In this document: positions 36,136 to 45,763 of the stretch, piece after piece
Position numbering within the stretch: position 1 is the stretch's first letter
Layout of the letters: each line of letters starts with the position of its first letter
Source of the DNA: an uncultured Rhizobiaceae group bacterium
Lineage (GTDB): Bacteria; Pseudomonadota; Alphaproteobacteria; Rhizobiales; Rhizobiaceae
Assembly (NCBI GenBank): GCA_938010435.1
Contig: CALLUS010000004.1
Location: 161,230-225,229 of the forward strand
DNA length: 64,000 nt
Reading direction: 5' to 3'
Position numbers and translations under genes: made by a program
Notes under the pieces: generated by a model
Told to the model about the DNA's origin: nothing
What the model saw: the letters and a program-made list of their open reading frames with translations, nothing else
The model's database searches: none

Positions 36136-36565
36136 GGAACGTTCCTTTGATTTTCGAAATATATTCTACCGCGTCCCGCATACGGGTCGCCTGAATTGAT
36201 AATTCTTCTTTACAGAGAAGACATGACCTGCGGTGTTGAATTTGAGAACGACCCTATTCACCAGCCCTTGTTATGACAAGACGATGACGGGGTCATTTTG
36301 TCTGTGTTTCATTGATTAATCGATTAAATTGACGAACAAATTTTCATCGGGGTTAATGATTCAAATTTTCAATCGGTTCGTATTTTTTACAAGCGTCGAC
36401 TTCGAAACTATGTCTGCCACAATTCGGTTTCATTGCGAATTTATGATAATCGAATTGAAATACAGTTCATATTGGCACCACAACTTTTTAACCCTACATT
36501 GAAGCGCAGACGTAATTTGAACATATCGTTCAAACTCAAAAAGCGCACGACTGGAGATTTTCTAC
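36136..36565. promoter_or_regulatory. 430-base divergent regulatory region between pckA and chvI
   Basis: No gene is visible. The region is AT-rich toward chvI. It contains a perfect 12-base palindrome TTAATCGATTAA (36316-36327) and the inverted repeat described separately at 36516-36534. A CTGGAG ribosome-binding site lies 9 bases before the chvI ATG. These are candidate binding sites for ChvI or a catabolite regulator; I cannot assign them. Confidence 0.5.
36516..36534. promoter_or_regulatory. Inverted repeat 31 bases upstream of chvI
   Basis: TTTGAACATATCGTTCAAA has perfect 7-base arms separated by 5 bases. It lies just upstream of the chvI ribosome-binding site, in the expected promoter or leader, and suits an operator for autoregulation or a leader hairpin. 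The GAAC/GTTC spacing is 5 bases, not the 7 of the alphaproteobacterial LexA box. Confidence 0.45.
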
Positions 36566-37270
36566 ATGCCAACCATCGCTCTTGTTGATGATGATCGGAA
36601 TATATTAACGTCCGTCTCTATCGCCTTAGAATCTGAAGGATATAAAGTCGAAACCTATACAGATGGTGCATCTGCATTGGATGGACTTTCCGCCAAACGC
36701 CCGGATCTTGCTATCTTTGATATTAAGATGCCACGCATGGACGGCATGGAATTGCTGCGTCGTCTGCGCCAAAATTCTGATCTTCCAGTCATTTTTCTGA
36801 CATCCAAAGATGATGAAATTGACGAATTGTTCGGATTGAAAATGGGAGCTGATGACTTCATCACCAAGCCATTTTCTCAACGTTTGCTTGTGGAGCGCGT
36901 GAAAGCGGTTCTGCGCAGGTCCGCTGCACGAGCTGAAGGAGCGGTGCGTACAGATGGCGGTGTCTCCAACATGCTGGAGCGCGGGCATTTGGCAATGGAC
37001 CAAGAGCGCCACACATCTACCTGGAAAGGCAAGCAAGTTATTTTGACTGTGACAGAATTTCTAATTTTGTTTGCGCTTGCTCAACGTCCGGGTGTTGTGA
37101 AATCCCGGGATTCACTCATGGACGCTGCTTATGATGATCAAGTCTATGTGGACGATCGCACAATCGACAGCCACATCAAACGGCTTCGCAAAAAATTCAA
37201 AGCCACCGATGATGACTTCGAAATGATCGAAACGCTTTATGGTGTCGGCTATCGCTTTAAGGAAAGCTGA
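36566..37270 (+). CDS. chvI: Response regulator ChvI
   Basis: A 234-residue OmpR-class regulator. The receiver domain (1-120) has the acidic pocket VDDD (7-10), phospho-acceptor Asp52 in [11 protein letters not shown], the TSKDD switch and the K in ITKPFS. The winged-helix DNA-binding domain follows (about 135-232; [15 protein letters not shown]). With ChvG it forms the acid- and envelope-responsive system of Rhizobiales, essential or needed for host association in many of them. The next gene, chvG, starts 5 bases after the stop. Confidence 0.95.
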   Translation: MPTIALVDDDRNILTSVSIALESEGYKVETYTDGASALDGLSAKRPDLAIFDIKMPRMDGMELLRRLRQNSDLPVIFLTSKDDEIDELFGLKMGADDFITKPFSQRLLVERVKAVLRRSAARAEGAVRTDGGVSNMLERGHLAMDQERHTSTWKGKQVILTVTEFLILFALAQRPGVVKSRDSLMDAAYDDQVYVDDRTIDSHIKRLRKKFKATDDDFEMIETLYGVGYRFKES

Positions 37271-37275
37271 ATTGG

Positions 37276-39174
37276 GTGACAGACGCCGATCCGACCATAG
37301 GTGACATTAACTTGAAACTGGAACCCGAAAATGGTGCCAGTAAATTACCTGTGGTCGATAAGAACAAGATGCAGGTGTCAGATACCAATTCAAAAAATTC
37401 TAATGGGCAACCAACTGTTCGCTGGTGGCGACAGTCGGTTTGGAAAAAAGTTAAACTGAAAGTCTCCCGCTTCTTCGGGCGTTATATTTTCACAAGCCTG
37501 ACCCAACGAATCATTTTCTTGAATATGGCCGCCTTATTCATTTTATTGTCCGGCATCCTCTTTCTCAACCAGTTTAGAGACAGCCTGATTGAAGCACGTG
37601 TTGAAAGCTTGCTTACTCAAGGAGAAATTATTGCTGGTGCAATTGCCGCTCAAGCAACGGTGGATACAGATTCCATTACAATCGATCCTGAACGGCTGTT
37701 GGAGTTACAAGCGGGCGAATCTGCATTTCCAATGGAAAACGAGAATGAGAGCATTGATTTTCCAATCAACCCTGAACTGATTGCTCCTGTTCTTCGAAGG
37801 TTGATTTCACCTACGCGCACCCGCGCAAGAATATATGACCGCGATGGGCTGACCATTTTGGATTCTGATCGTCTCTATTCTAGAGGTCAAATTTTGAGAT
37901 ATGATTTACCACCGCTGACACAGGGCGAAAAAAACTGGTTCAGCCGGACATGGCAAAAATTTAGAAACTGGTTTTGGCAAAATGATTTACCACTTTATAC
38001 CGAAACACCAGATGGGTTGGGCACATCTTACAGTGAAGTGGTAACTGCCTTAACTGGCGGCCCGGGCAGTAAAACGCGCAGAACCAGCAATGGCGACACT
38101 ATTGTATCTGTTGCGGTTCCCGTTCAAAGGTTTCGTGCTGTGCTTGGTGTTTTGCTGCTGTCCACGGAAGCCGGTGACATTGATAAAATTATTGAAAAGG
38201 AACGTTTGGCGATTGTTCGGGTCTTTGGCGTTGCAGCAGCGGTAAGCGCACTTCTTTCCATTCTGTTGGCATCGACTATTGCCAGCCCTTTGAGACGATT
38301 ATCTGCAGCTGCAGAACGAGTGCGTTTGGGCGTAAAGTCACGAGAACAAATTCCCGATTTTTCTGAACGACGCGATGAGATCGGACATTTGTCTACATCA
38401 TTGCGAGACATGACCAATTCTCTTTATGCCCGTATTGAAGCCATTGAAAGCTTTGCTGCTGATGTGAGTCACGAGTTGAAAAACCCACTTACATCTCTGC
38501 GCAGTGCTGTAGAAACACTCCCCCTCATCAAAACAGAAGATCAACGGACACGTTTAATGGATGTCATTCAGCATGATGTGCGCAGATTGGATCGTTTGAT
38601 TTCTGATATTTCAGATGCATCACGGTTGGATGCTGAACTGGCGCGGGATGATTCAGAAAGTGTTGATCTCGCTGAGCTCCTTCAAACCTATTATGACAAT
38701 TACAAAAACATGTCCGACAACACCAAAATGTCAGTTCCAGAATTAACGCTTGATATTGAAAAGCCACCCGTTCCCATTGGCCGAAGAAAACGCACCAATC
38801 CGTCAATGACTGTTTCAGGTCACAAAGGAAGACTGGGGCAAGTTCTTGCCAATTTGATCGAAAATGCACGCAGTTTCGTTCCGGCTGAAAACGGCAAAAT
38901 TAATCTCGAATTGAAACATATCGGAGATTCAATCCAAATCTCAATTCGTGACAATGGGCCCGGCATTCCCGAAGAAAACACAATTCGAATTTTTGAGCGT
39001 TTTTATACCGATCGGCCGGGGACAGAATCTTTCGGTCAGAACTCCGGCCTCGGCCTTTCTATCACGCAACAAATTGTAGAAGCTCATGGCGGGACCATTA
39101 CTGCAGACAACATCAACCCTGTGGAAGGAACAGGCGCGGTATTCCGTGTTGTCATTCCTGCACTTTCAGCATGA
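37276..39174 (+). CDS. chvG: Sensor histidine kinase ChvG
   Basis: A 632-residue membrane kinase starting at GTG. A cytoplasmic head of about 78 residues precedes the first transmembrane segment (80-97), then a periplasmic domain of about 210 residues and a second transmembrane segment (about 313-335). HAMP, H-box FAADVSHELKNPLTSLRSA (His399), N-box NLIENARSF and G-boxes DNGPGIPEE and GLGLSITQQIV follow. In related bacteria the periplasmic protein ExoR inhibits ChvG until cleaved at low pH; exoR is not in this window. The stop overlaps hprK by 4 bases. Confidence 0.94.
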   Translation: MTDADPTIGDINLKLEPENGASKLPVVDKNKMQVSDTNSKNSNGQPTVRWWRQSVWKKVKLKVSRFFGRYIFTSLTQRIIFLNMAALFILLSGILFLNQFRDSLIEARVESLLTQGEIIAGAIAAQATVDTDSITIDPERLLELQAGESAFPMENENESIDFPINPELIAPVLRRLISPTRTRARIYDRDGLTILDSDRLYSRGQILRYDLPPLTQGEKNWFSRTWQKFRNWFWQNDLPLYTETPDGLGTSYSEVVTALTGGPGSKTRRTSNGDTIVSVAVPVQRFRAVLGVLLLSTEAGDIDKIIEKERLAIVRVFGVAAAVSALLSILLASTIASPLRRLSAAAERVRLGVKSREQIPDFSERRDEIGHLSTSLRDMTNSLYARIEAIESFAADVSHELKNPLTSLRSAVETLPLIKTEDQRTRLMDVIQHDVRRLDRLISDISDASRLDAELARDDSESVDLAELLQTYYDNYKNMSDNTKMSVPELTLDIEKPPVPIGRRKRTNPSMTVSGHKGRLGQVLANLIENARSFVPAENGKINLELKHIGDSIQISIRDNGPGIPEENTIRIFERFYTDRPGTESFGQNSGLGLSITQQIVEAHGGTITADNINPVEGTGAVFRVVIPALSA

Positions 39175-39617
39175 CAATCAAGTTAAACGCGAAAAATATT
39201 CATGGTTGTGCGATTGTCCTTGGACACCACGGATTGCTTATACGGGGTCCATCGGGGAGTGGCAAAACAACATTGTGCCACAGGCTCATCGATCAATGGT
39301 TATCATCAGACCAATTCGCCACATGGGTTGGTGATGATCAAGTTCTTTGTGAAGTGTTAAATACCAAACATATAGTAACCGCGACGCTTGAGATTGGTGG
39401 TCTGACTGAAAGGCGTTTCAGTGGAATAAGCAAAACCGATCACCAAGAAAGCGCAGTGTTGGATTTAGAAATATGCCTTATTCCACATTCACAATTGGAA
39501 CGTCTTCCCGAAGCCAAAACCAGCACCCAACATATAAATCTCGCCAGCATAGATGTTCCGGAACGCGATAGTGAATTGGCCATGGAATTAATCATTGAAC
39601 ACTTGAATTCAATTTAG
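39171..39617 (+). CDS. hprK: Short-form HPr kinase/phosphorylase
   Basis: A 148-residue protein with Walker A GPSGSGKT at 26-33 and a WVGDDQVLCE segment. Alphaproteobacterial HprK lacks the N-terminal half of the Firmicutes enzyme, so the length is normal and not a truncation. It phosphorylates a serine of HPr, whose gene is two genes downstream, and couples the regulatory PTS to ChvG/ChvI signalling. It overlaps chvG by 4 bases. Confidence 0.9.
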   Translation: MTIKLNAKNIHGCAIVLGHHGLLIRGPSGSGKTTLCHRLIDQWLSSDQFATWVGDDQVLCEVLNTKHIVTATLEIGGLTERRFSGISKTDHQESAVLDLEICLIPHSQLERLPEAKTSTQHINLASIDVPERDSELAMELIIEHLNSI

Positions 39618-39689
39618 GGCTTGCAAGTACGGTAAGTCATGTAAATATGACATACTGATTGGTCGGAAATGGATTGGGCAAACCACTCT

Positions 39690-40091
39690 ATGATAGGTCT
39701 CGTTCTTGTCACACACGGCTCTTTAGCCAAAGAATTTCATCTCGCGCTCGAACATGTTGTCGGGCCGCAGGAAAATGTTGAAACTGTATCAATCGGTCCT
39801 GATGATGATATGGAACAACGTCGACAGGACATTTTAGAGTCCGTTGGCAAAGTGAATTCTGGTTCCGGTGCAATCATTCTTACCGATATGTTTGGTGGTA
39901 CGCCTTCCAATCTTGCAATTTCAATCATGGAACCCGGTCTGATCGAAGTTGTCGCCGGAGTGAATTTACCCATGCTGATAAAACTCGCCGGAGTTCGATC
40001 AGACGACGATATGAATGCTGCTTTGGAGAAAGCAACGGAAGCTGGAAAGCGGTATATTAATATCGCAAGTCAGGTGCTTGCCGGTAAATGA
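39690..40091 (+). CDS. manX: PTS mannose-family EIIA component (regulatory, ManX-like)
   Basis: 133 residues from MIGLVLVTHGSLA; an ATG seven codons upstream (39669) is a possible alternative with a slightly better ribosome-binding site. His9 in VTHG is the phospho-acceptor, and LTDMFGGTPSNLA is the family signature. No EIIB, EIIC or EIID genes are present, so this protein is regulatory, part of the incomplete PTS of Alphaproteobacteria that controls carbon and nitrogen responses. The stop overlaps ptsH by 4 bases. Confidence 0.9.
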   Translation: MIGLVLVTHGSLAKEFHLALEHVVGPQENVETVSIGPDDDMEQRRQDILESVGKVNSGSGAIILTDMFGGTPSNLAISIMEPGLIEVVAGVNLPMLIKLAGVRSDDDMNAALEKATEAGKRYINIASQVLAGK

Positions 40092-40375
40092 GTTCTGACG
40101 AGACCAATAGCCCCAGAGTTCTAGAAATCGTCAACGAACGCGGGCTACACGCGCGGGCTTCAGCAAAATTTGTTAAAGTTGCTGAACAATTTGATGCGGA
40201 TATACAAGTCACCAAAGGTTGTTACACAGTTGGTGGAACATCGATTATGGGTTTGATGATGTTGGCTGCTTCCAAAGGCTGCCATATTGATGTCACAGCA
40301 ACTGGGTTGGAGTCCGAGAAAGCTCTGGATGCAATCGCTGAGTTGGTAGCCAATCGTTTCGATGAAGAAGTTTAG
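40088..40375 (+). CDS. ptsH: HPr phosphocarrier protein
   Basis: A 95-residue carrier. The PEP-dependent phosphorylation site is His21 in RGLHARASAKFV, and the HprK-dependent site is Ser52 in GGTSIMGLMMLAA. Both sites are intact, so the HprK-HPr-EIIA relay is complete apart from enzyme I, which is not in the window. In many Rhizobiales ahcY follows directly; here coaA converges instead. Confidence 0.94.
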   Translation: MSSDETNSPRVLEIVNERGLHARASAKFVKVAEQFDADIQVTKGCYTVGGTSIMGLMMLAASKGCHIDVTATGLESEKALDAIAELVANRFDEEV

Positions 40376-40427
40376 ACCTACAACGTGTAGCATTTGCTAA
40401 ATCTCATTAACCGCCATGCACCCTAGT

Positions 40428-41372
40428 TCACAATCTACGCAATGAAACCAAATCTACCGCATGGTTCTCGCCTTTGTGCAAAACGAGATCGGCGCGCTTT
40501 CGGGTCGGCAAAATGTTTTCATGTAGATTGGCCAAATTAATGCGCTCCCATAGATCCAGCGCAATGGCTCTGGCAGCATCCTTAGATACTTGACTGTAAC
40601 GATGAAAAAAACTTTCCGGTTGACGAAAGGCCGTATCACGCAAACGTAAAAAGCGATCAACATACCACTTTCGAATATCGTCTTCATCTGCATCAATATA
40701 AATCGAGAAGTCGAAGTAGTCAGATACAAAAGGAACAGAGTTCCCATCCGGCGGCAACTCACTGACTTGCAAAACGTTGATGCCTTCAAAAATCAAAATA
40801 TCCGGTTGATCGACTGTTCTAAATTCACCCGGCACACGGTCATAAACCATGTGGGAATATACCGGTGCTTTCACGTTGCGCTCACCAGCTTTGATACGGG
40901 ACAGAAAATCCAAAACTTGACGACGGTCAAAACTTTCCGGGAAACCTTTTCTGTCCATGATATCCAAACGTCGCAATTCTTCGTTTGGGAGTAAAAACCC
41001 ATCTGTTGTGATTAAGTCGACCTTTGGGCTGGCAGGCCAGCGCGACAATAACTCTTGAAGAATTCTTGCTGTGGTGGATTTTCCCACAGCGACAGAACCT
41101 GCAATGCCAATAATAAACGGTGTTTTTTGACCATGAAGATTCAAAAATCGAGCACGTTGTTTGAAAAGACCGATTGTGGATTCAACATGGGAAGCAAGCA
41201 ATCTGGATAAAGACAAATAAATGCGTCCAACCTCTTCCAATGCAATCGGATCATTCAAAGAACGCAAACGAACAACTTCTTCTTCGGTCAATGTTAGCGG
41301 AGTGTCAGCGCGAAATGCCGCCCATTCATCGATATCAAATTCCAGATAAGGTGATGCTTCAGATTGTTCCAT
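40428..41372 (-). CDS. coaA: Type I pantothenate kinase
   Basis: A 314-residue kinase that phosphorylates pantothenate, the first committed step of coenzyme A synthesis. P-loop [17 protein letters not shown] (about residues 88-104), [12 protein letters not shown], and [13 protein letters not shown] are family features. It directly follows hisE with no gap, at the end of the his gene run. The first step of the CoA pathway lies here and the last (coaE) at 52.9 kb. Confidence 0.95.
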   Translation of the reverse strand: MEQSEASPYLEFDIDEWAAFRADTPLTLTEEEVVRLRSLNDPIALEEVGRIYLSLSRLLASHVESTIGLFKQRARFLNLHGQKTPFIIGIAGSVAVGKSTTARILQELLSRWPASPKVDLITTDGFLLPNEELRRLDIMDRKGFPESFDRRQVLDFLSRIKAGERNVKAPVYSHMVYDRVPGEFRTVDQPDILIFEGINVLQVSELPPDGNSVPFVSDYFDFSIYIDADEDDIRKWYVDRFLRLRDTAFRQPESFFHRYSQVSKDAARAIALDLWERINLANLHENILPTRKRADLVLHKGENHAVDLVSLRRL

Positions 41373-41702
41373 TTATTTAATCTTGGACTCTCGACGCGCC
41401 GCTTTCTCAGCCAACCCGCTTTGACCAGTGCGGCGCTCCAGCTCTTCAATCACATCGGACAGAGGAACATCTTTCATGTGCAAGACTACGAGAAGATGAA
41501 ACAGAAGGTCTGCAGCCTCATCACGTAAACCTTCTTTGTCACGCGCCAATGATGCAATAACTGTTTCGACAGCTTCCTCGCCCAATTTCTCGGCAGCTTT
41601 TTCAATGCCTGATTCCACCAGCTTCGCCGTCCATGAAGTCTTGTCTCCACTGGAAGCACGTTGCGTTATGATATGTTCAAGGTCAAAAAGGGAAAAGGAC
41701 AT
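41373..41702 (-). CDS. hisE: Phosphoribosyl-ATP diphosphatase
   Basis: 109 residues from [12 protein letters not shown]; a TTG five codons upstream is rejected. The all-alpha MazG-like fold shows [12 protein letters not shown] and [14 protein letters not shown], which carry the metal-binding acidic residues. It hydrolyses PR-ATP to PR-AMP, the second step of histidine synthesis. It lies 24 bases after hisF and abuts coaA. HisI and HisG are not in the window. Confidence 0.95.
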   Translation of the reverse strand: MSFSLFDLEHIITQRASSGDKTSWTAKLVESGIEKAAEKLGEEAVETVIASLARDKEGLRDEAADLLFHLLVVLHMKDVPLSDVIEELERRTGQSGLAEKAARRESKIK

Positions 41703-41726
41703 CTGCTTATATATCAAAAATGAAAA

Positions 41727-42503
41727 TTAAATTTTCTCGCGAACGGGAATACCCGCGTTCGCCATGTGAGATTTTGCCTGAGCCACTGTATAGGTGCCGA
41801 AGTGAAAAATCGAGGCTGCTAAGATTGCACTCGCGTGCCCTTCTTGAACGGCATCAACAAGGTGATCAAGATTGCCTGCACCACCAGAAGCAATCACCGG
41901 AACAGAAACGGCATCCGCCACAGCGCGAGTAAGTCGCAAATTGTACCCGTCCTTGGTGCCATCCCGGTCCATGGACGTGAGCAATATTTCGCCAGCACCT
42001 TTTTTAACCATAAGTTGTGCAAATTCGATTGCATCTATTCCAGTGGCATTGCGTCCACCATGGGTGAAGATTTCAAAACGATCTTCTTCGCCCTCTTGGT
42101 TAACACGTTTTGCATCAATGGATGCCACGATGCACTGATTGCCAAATTTATCTGCTGCACGAGCAATCACATCTGGATCGTTCACTGCTGCGGTGTTGAA
42201 AGAGACTTTATCAGCACCAGCCAGCAATAGTTTGCGTACGTCTTCAGGTGTACGAACACCGCCGCCTACCGTGACAGGCATAAAACACTGCTCAGCTGTT
42301 TGTGCTACAACATCATAGATCGTTTCGCGGTTGTCTGATGATGCGGTTATATCAAGGAAACAAAGTTCATCAGCCCCTGCAGTATCGTAAGCTTTTGCGG
42401 CTTCAACCGGATCTCCTGCATCCACGAGATCTACAAAGTTCACGCCTTTTACAACGCGGCCGTCTTTCACATCGAGGCAGGGAATGATTCGGGTTTTCAA
42501 CAT
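41727..42503 (-). CDS. hisF: Imidazole glycerol phosphate synthase cyclase subunit
   Basis: A 258-residue TIM barrel with active-site [12 protein letters not shown] (Asp11 region), [13 protein letters not shown] and [12 protein letters not shown]. It works with HisH, using ammonia from glutamine to form imidazole glycerol phosphate and AICAR. It starts 3 bases after hisA in the same transcript. Confidence 0.97.
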   Translation of the reverse strand: MLKTRIIPCLDVKDGRVVKGVNFVDLVDAGDPVEAAKAYDTAGADELCFLDITASSDNRETIYDVVAQTAEQCFMPVTVGGGVRTPEDVRKLLLAGADKVSFNTAAVNDPDVIARAADKFGNQCIVASIDAKRVNQEGEEDRFEIFTHGGRNATGIDAIEFAQLMVKKGAGEILLTSMDRDGTKDGYNLRLTRAVADAVSVPVIASGGAGNLDHLVDAVQEGHASAILAASIFHFGTYTVAQAKSHMANAGIPVREKI

Positions 42504-42506
42504 TGA

Positions 42507-43244
42507 TTAAACATCTTGTAAAAGCGACAGCGCTTCATCTGAATTGATACGTCCATCATATAATGCACGTCCCGAGATTGCACCTTCAAGAATTTGAGCG
42601 TCAGCGTCGATCATGCGTTTAATGTCATCCATGGATGCCAAACCACCAGATGCGATGACCGGAATGGAAGTGCTCCGCGCCAGTTCCAAGGTGCTATCCC
42701 AGTTGATACCGGTTAAAACACCATCGCGATCGATATCGGTGTAAATTATGGCGGCGGCACCAGCATCTTCAAATCGGGCAGCCATATCAATAACGGTCAA
42801 CTGCGATGTTTCAGCCCAACCTTCAACAGCAACTTTACCGCCCTTGGCATCAATACCCACAGCAACTTGATTCGGAAATTTACGGCAGGCCTCTCGCACA
42901 AGATCGGGATCACGCACTGCAATTGTGCCCAAAATGACCCGCGCCAACCCCTTAGAAAGCCAGTTTTCAATATGAGCAAGCGTGCGAATACCACCACCCA
43001 ATTGAACAGGATTTGACGTGCTTTTTAGTATGGTTTCCACTGCTGAACCGTTGACAGCTTCACCCGCAAAGGCTCCATCAAGATCAACCACATGAAGATA
43101 TTCAAAACCCTGATCTTCAAACTCTTTCGCTTGAGCTCCAGGATTTGTGTTGTAAACCGTTGCTTGATCCATATCACCAAGTTTCAAACGCACGCACTCG
43201 CCCGCTTTTAGGTCGATCGCAGGAAAGAGAATTGGTTTGTTCAT
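42507..43244 (-). CDS. hisA: ProFAR isomerase (HisA)
   Basis: 246 residues from [13 protein letters not shown], whose ATG overlaps the hisH stop by 4 bases (ATGA); an ATG four codons upstream (43256) is also possible. The two-fold TIM barrel has [18 protein letters not shown] and [13 protein letters not shown] with the catalytic aspartates. It isomerises the fourth intermediate of histidine synthesis. Confidence 0.96.
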   Translation of the reverse strand: MNKPILFPAIDLKAGECVRLKLGDMDQATVYNTNPGAQAKEFEDQGFEYLHVVDLDGAFAGEAVNGSAVETILKSTSNPVQLGGGIRTLAHIENWLSKGLARVILGTIAVRDPDLVREACRKFPNQVAVGIDAKGGKVAVEGWAETSQLTVIDMAARFEDAGAAAIIYTDIDRDGVLTGINWDSTLELARSTSIPVIASGGLASMDDIKRMIDADAQILEGAISGRALYDGRINSDEALSLLQDV

Positions 43245-43894
43245 GACGGTTGCCATTTTAAAAAATTGGAGATCAATGCAAGGCCAAGTGTTTGGCTTTT
43301 TTCCGGATGAAACTGTGTACCAACCATATTATCTTTGGCGACCATTGCGGTTACGGGCATTCCATAATTTGTCATCGCAACGCAATCCGATTTATCATCT
43401 GTTTGCATATGATAAGAATGAACGAAATAAGCATGAAGGCCACTTTCACCCAATTCAATACCTTTCAAGAGCGGATGATTTTGCTGAACCTCCAAAGTAT
43501 TCCAACCGATTTGTGGAATTTTCAATGAAACGTCTTTTGGAACCATTTCAACTACATCGCCAGATATCCAATCCAAACCAGATGTCGTTTGTTTTTCCAA
43601 ACCACGCGTCGCCATCAATTGCATACCCACGCAAATTCCAAGAAACGGTACACCGCCGTCCCGAATACGTTCGTTCAAAACATCCACCATGCCTGAAACT
43701 GCATTGAGACCTTCATGGCAATCTGCAAATGCACCAACACCCGGTAAAACAATGCGATCTGCTGAACGCACTCGTTCAGCGTCAGACGTTAGATTGATTT
43801 CTGCATCAACACCACTTTCTCTTGAAGCACGTTCAAAAGCTTTGGTGGCAGACTTCAGATTGCCTGAGCCATAATCAATAATTGCAACACGCAT
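43241..43894 (-). CDS. hisH: Imidazole glycerol phosphate synthase glutaminase subunit
   Basis: A 217-residue class I glutamine amidotransferase. The nucleophile Cys lies in [12 protein letters not shown], and the catalytic His-Glu pair in [10 protein letters not shown]. It delivers ammonia to HisF. It lies between the DUF2628 gene (5-base gap) and hisA (4-base overlap). Confidence 0.97.
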   Translation of the reverse strand: MRVAIIDYGSGNLKSATKAFERASRESGVDAEINLTSDAERVRSADRIVLPGVGAFADCHEGLNAVSGMVDVLNERIRDGGVPFLGICVGMQLMATRGLEKQTTSGLDWISGDVVEMVPKDVSLKIPQIGWNTLEVQQNHPLLKGIELGESGLHAYFVHSYHMQTDDKSDCVAMTNYGMPVTAMVAKDNMVGTQFHPEKSQTLGLALISNFLKWQPS

Positions 43895-43899
43895 GACGA

Positions 43900-44382
43900 C
43901 TATGAGCTCGTTTCTGGAAAAAGACTAAAAGCCATATTGTCTGATTCCAGTGTCTTTGCTGCAAAATTCGCTGAAGACAAGCTTTCAATTTCTGCTTCTT
44001 TCCATTGCACTAAAAATCGTTCAAGTGCCTCTTTTTCACCGGTGGCTTCCACGGTGCCCACATGATGCAATCCAATTTCTTTTGCTCGATTTCGTCGCAG
44101 TTGATGGCCTTCTAACCACAAATACAGACCCGGCAATCCACCCATAAGTGCAGTCACCAAAAAGAACGGTGTTGCCAACAAAGCGAGAAAGAAAAAAGCG
44201 GCCAAACAGTACAACGAAAATACCCACCAAAGCTTATGATAGGCCAACCAAATCGGTGGGGCGATCAAGGCCCAAGTGACTTTGCCTTCAGGAATGGCGA
44301 TGAGACTATCGAAACGACTTTCTCCAGTGCGATCTCCTGCAACCGGTTCCGCATCTCTGTTCATGTGGAGTGTGTAGATCAT
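43900..44382 (-). CDS. DUF2628 family membrane protein
   Basis: A 160-residue protein with two or three transmembrane segments (about 35-55, 56-75 and 78-93) and a polar C-terminus. It sits between hisB and hisH (3- and 5-base gaps), where a DUF2628 gene is regularly found in Rhizobiales. Its function is unknown; it has no histidine-pathway motif. Co-transcription with his genes may reflect operon organisation only. Confidence 0.78.
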   Translation of the reverse strand: MIYTLHMNRDAEPVAGDRTGESRFDSLIAIPEGKVTWALIAPPIWLAYHKLWWVFSLYCLAAFFFLALLATPFFLVTALMGGLPGLYLWLEGHQLRRNRAKEIGLHHVGTVEATGEKEALERFLVQWKEAEIESLSSANFAAKTLESDNMAFSLFPETSS

Positions 44383-44385
44383 GAC

Positions 44386-44982
44386 TTAACTGTTCAACGT
44401 TCCTTTGGTTGAAGGGATAGAATTCTTCGTGCGTTCATCAGATTCAGTCGCGGCACGCAATGCACGCGCCACCGCCTTAAAGCATGTTTCAGCAATATGA
44501 TGCGAATTTGCTCCGTAGAGATTGTTGACGTGAAGCGTGATGCGGCCAGCTTGAGACAGTGCTTGAAAAAACTCACGCACAAGCTCGGTATCGAAAGCTC
44601 CAACCTTTGCGCGCGGGAAATCTACATCCCACACAAGAAACGGACGGCCCGAAACATCAATTGCTGCACGGGTCATAGCTTCATCCATTGGCAGATCAAT
44701 AGAGGCGTAGCGGTAAATACCTTTGCGATCACCCAAAGCCTCGTGAATGGCCTGTCCAATTGCCCAACCACAATCTTCCACAGTGTGATGATCATCGATG
44801 TGAAGGTCACCTTCGGCTTTGACCTTAATATCAATTAGAGAATGTTTTGAAAGTTGCTCCAGCATGTGGTCAAAAAAACCAACACCGGTTGAAATATCAA
44901 ACTTTCCAGTTCCATCAATGTTCACATCGACAGCGATGTTGGTTTCATTGGTTGCACGCTTTACACTTGCTTTGCGGGCCAT
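44386..44982 (-). CDS. hisB: Imidazoleglycerol-phosphate dehydratase
   Basis: A 198-residue single-function HisB without the phosphatase domain of enterobacteria. The two manganese-binding motifs are DDHHTVED and [11 protein letters not shown]. It dehydrates imidazole glycerol phosphate. It is the first gene of the run hisB-DUF2628-hisH-hisA-hisF-hisE-coaA and is divergent from hslV. Confidence 0.97.
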   Translation of the reverse strand: MARKASVKRATNETNIAVDVNIDGTGKFDISTGVGFFDHMLEQLSKHSLIDIKVKAEGDLHIDDHHTVEDCGWAIGQAIHEALGDRKGIYRYASIDLPMDEAMTRAAIDVSGRPFLVWDVDFPRAKVGAFDTELVREFFQALSQAGRITLHVNNLYGANSHHIAETCFKAVARALRAATESDERTKNSIPSTKGTLNS

Positions 44983-45067
44983 AAAACTTGCTCCAAAACG
45001 AATTGATAAGATTCTTTGTACTCACTTGCGCGCTTCCTATCAGGCTTATTGAAAAATGGCTATATTT

Positions 45068-45105
45068 AGCTTGTTGCAAGCTTAATATTGATCGCAATTG
45101 CAATC
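45068..45105. promoter_or_regulatory. Inverted repeats in the hisB-hslV divergent promoter region
   Basis: AGCTTG/CAAGCT (45068-45082, 3-base spacer) is a perfect inverted repeat, and GATCGCAATTGCAATC (45090-45105) is a near-palindrome with one asymmetric pair. A CCTACA/TGTAGG hairpin lies just before hslV (45137-45158). They are candidate operator or leader elements; I cannot assign a heat-shock promoter with confidence. Confidence 0.35.
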
Positions 45106-45182
45106 ATGGAATCAATCCATACATATAGCGCATCGCCTACAGCCTGAATGGTGTAGGCTCCACATCACGTTTGGAGAACAAA

Positions 45183-45749
45183 GTGAGTCAATCTGAAGAA
45201 AGCTGGTTGCCCAAGGTCCACGCCACCACAATCATTATGGTGCGAAAAGATGGGAAAGTTGTTATCGCTGGAGATGGTCAGGCTTCTATGGGCCAAACTG
45301 TGATGAAATCGAATTCCAAGAAAGTTCGCAAGCTCGGAAATGGTGACGTGATTTGTGGCTTTGCCGGATCAACCGCTGACGCATTTACATTGCTGGAACG
45401 TTTGGAATCCAAGATGGAACAATATCCGGATCAATTGATGCGCGCTTGTGTAGAACTTGCCAAAGATTGGCGCACAGACCGCTATTTGCGCAAGCTGGAA
45501 GCCATGATGTTGGTGGCAGATAAAAATGTCAGCCTTTGCCTTACCGGGGTTGGAGATGTGTTCGAACCTGAAGATGGCATTATGGCCATTGGTTCAGGTG
45601 GCAATTATGCCCTTGCCGCTGCCCGTGCGCTTTATGACACCAAGGCGAAAGCTGAAGACATCGCAACCAAATCCATGAAAATCGCTGCAGATATCTGCGT
45701 CTACACAAATCACAATCTCGTTGTCGAAACCCTCAACGAAGATAAATAA
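45183..45749 (+). CDS. hslV: HslV, proteolytic subunit of the HslUV protease
   Basis: About 188 residues. The GTG at 45183 is chosen because a GGAG site lies 7 bases upstream; a TTG at 45171 would overlap that site. The N-terminal nucleophile is the first Thr of [12 protein letters not shown], exposed after removal of a short propeptide. [13 protein letters not shown] and [14 protein letters not shown] are proteasome-beta features. HslV forms a double hexamer capped by HslU. The hslU gene follows within 14 bases. Confidence 0.96.
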   Translation: MSQSEESWLPKVHATTIIMVRKDGKVVIAGDGQASMGQTVMKSNSKKVRKLGNGDVICGFAGSTADAFTLLERLESKMEQYPDQLMRACVELAKDWRTDRYLRKLEAMMLVADKNVSLCLTGVGDVFEPEDGIMAIGSGGNYALAAARALYDTKAKAEDIATKSMKIAADICVYTNHNLVVETLNEDK

Positions 45750-45763
45750 GCGGAACCATTTCT

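Noticed and set aside
36516-36534. LexA (SOS) box upstream of chvI
   Set aside because: The alphaproteobacterial box is GTTC-N7-GTTC; here the arms are GAAC and GTTC with 5 bases between them.
39171-39617. Truncated hprK pseudogene
   Set aside because: At 148 residues it is half the Firmicutes length, but this short form with intact Walker A is the normal alphaproteobacterial version.
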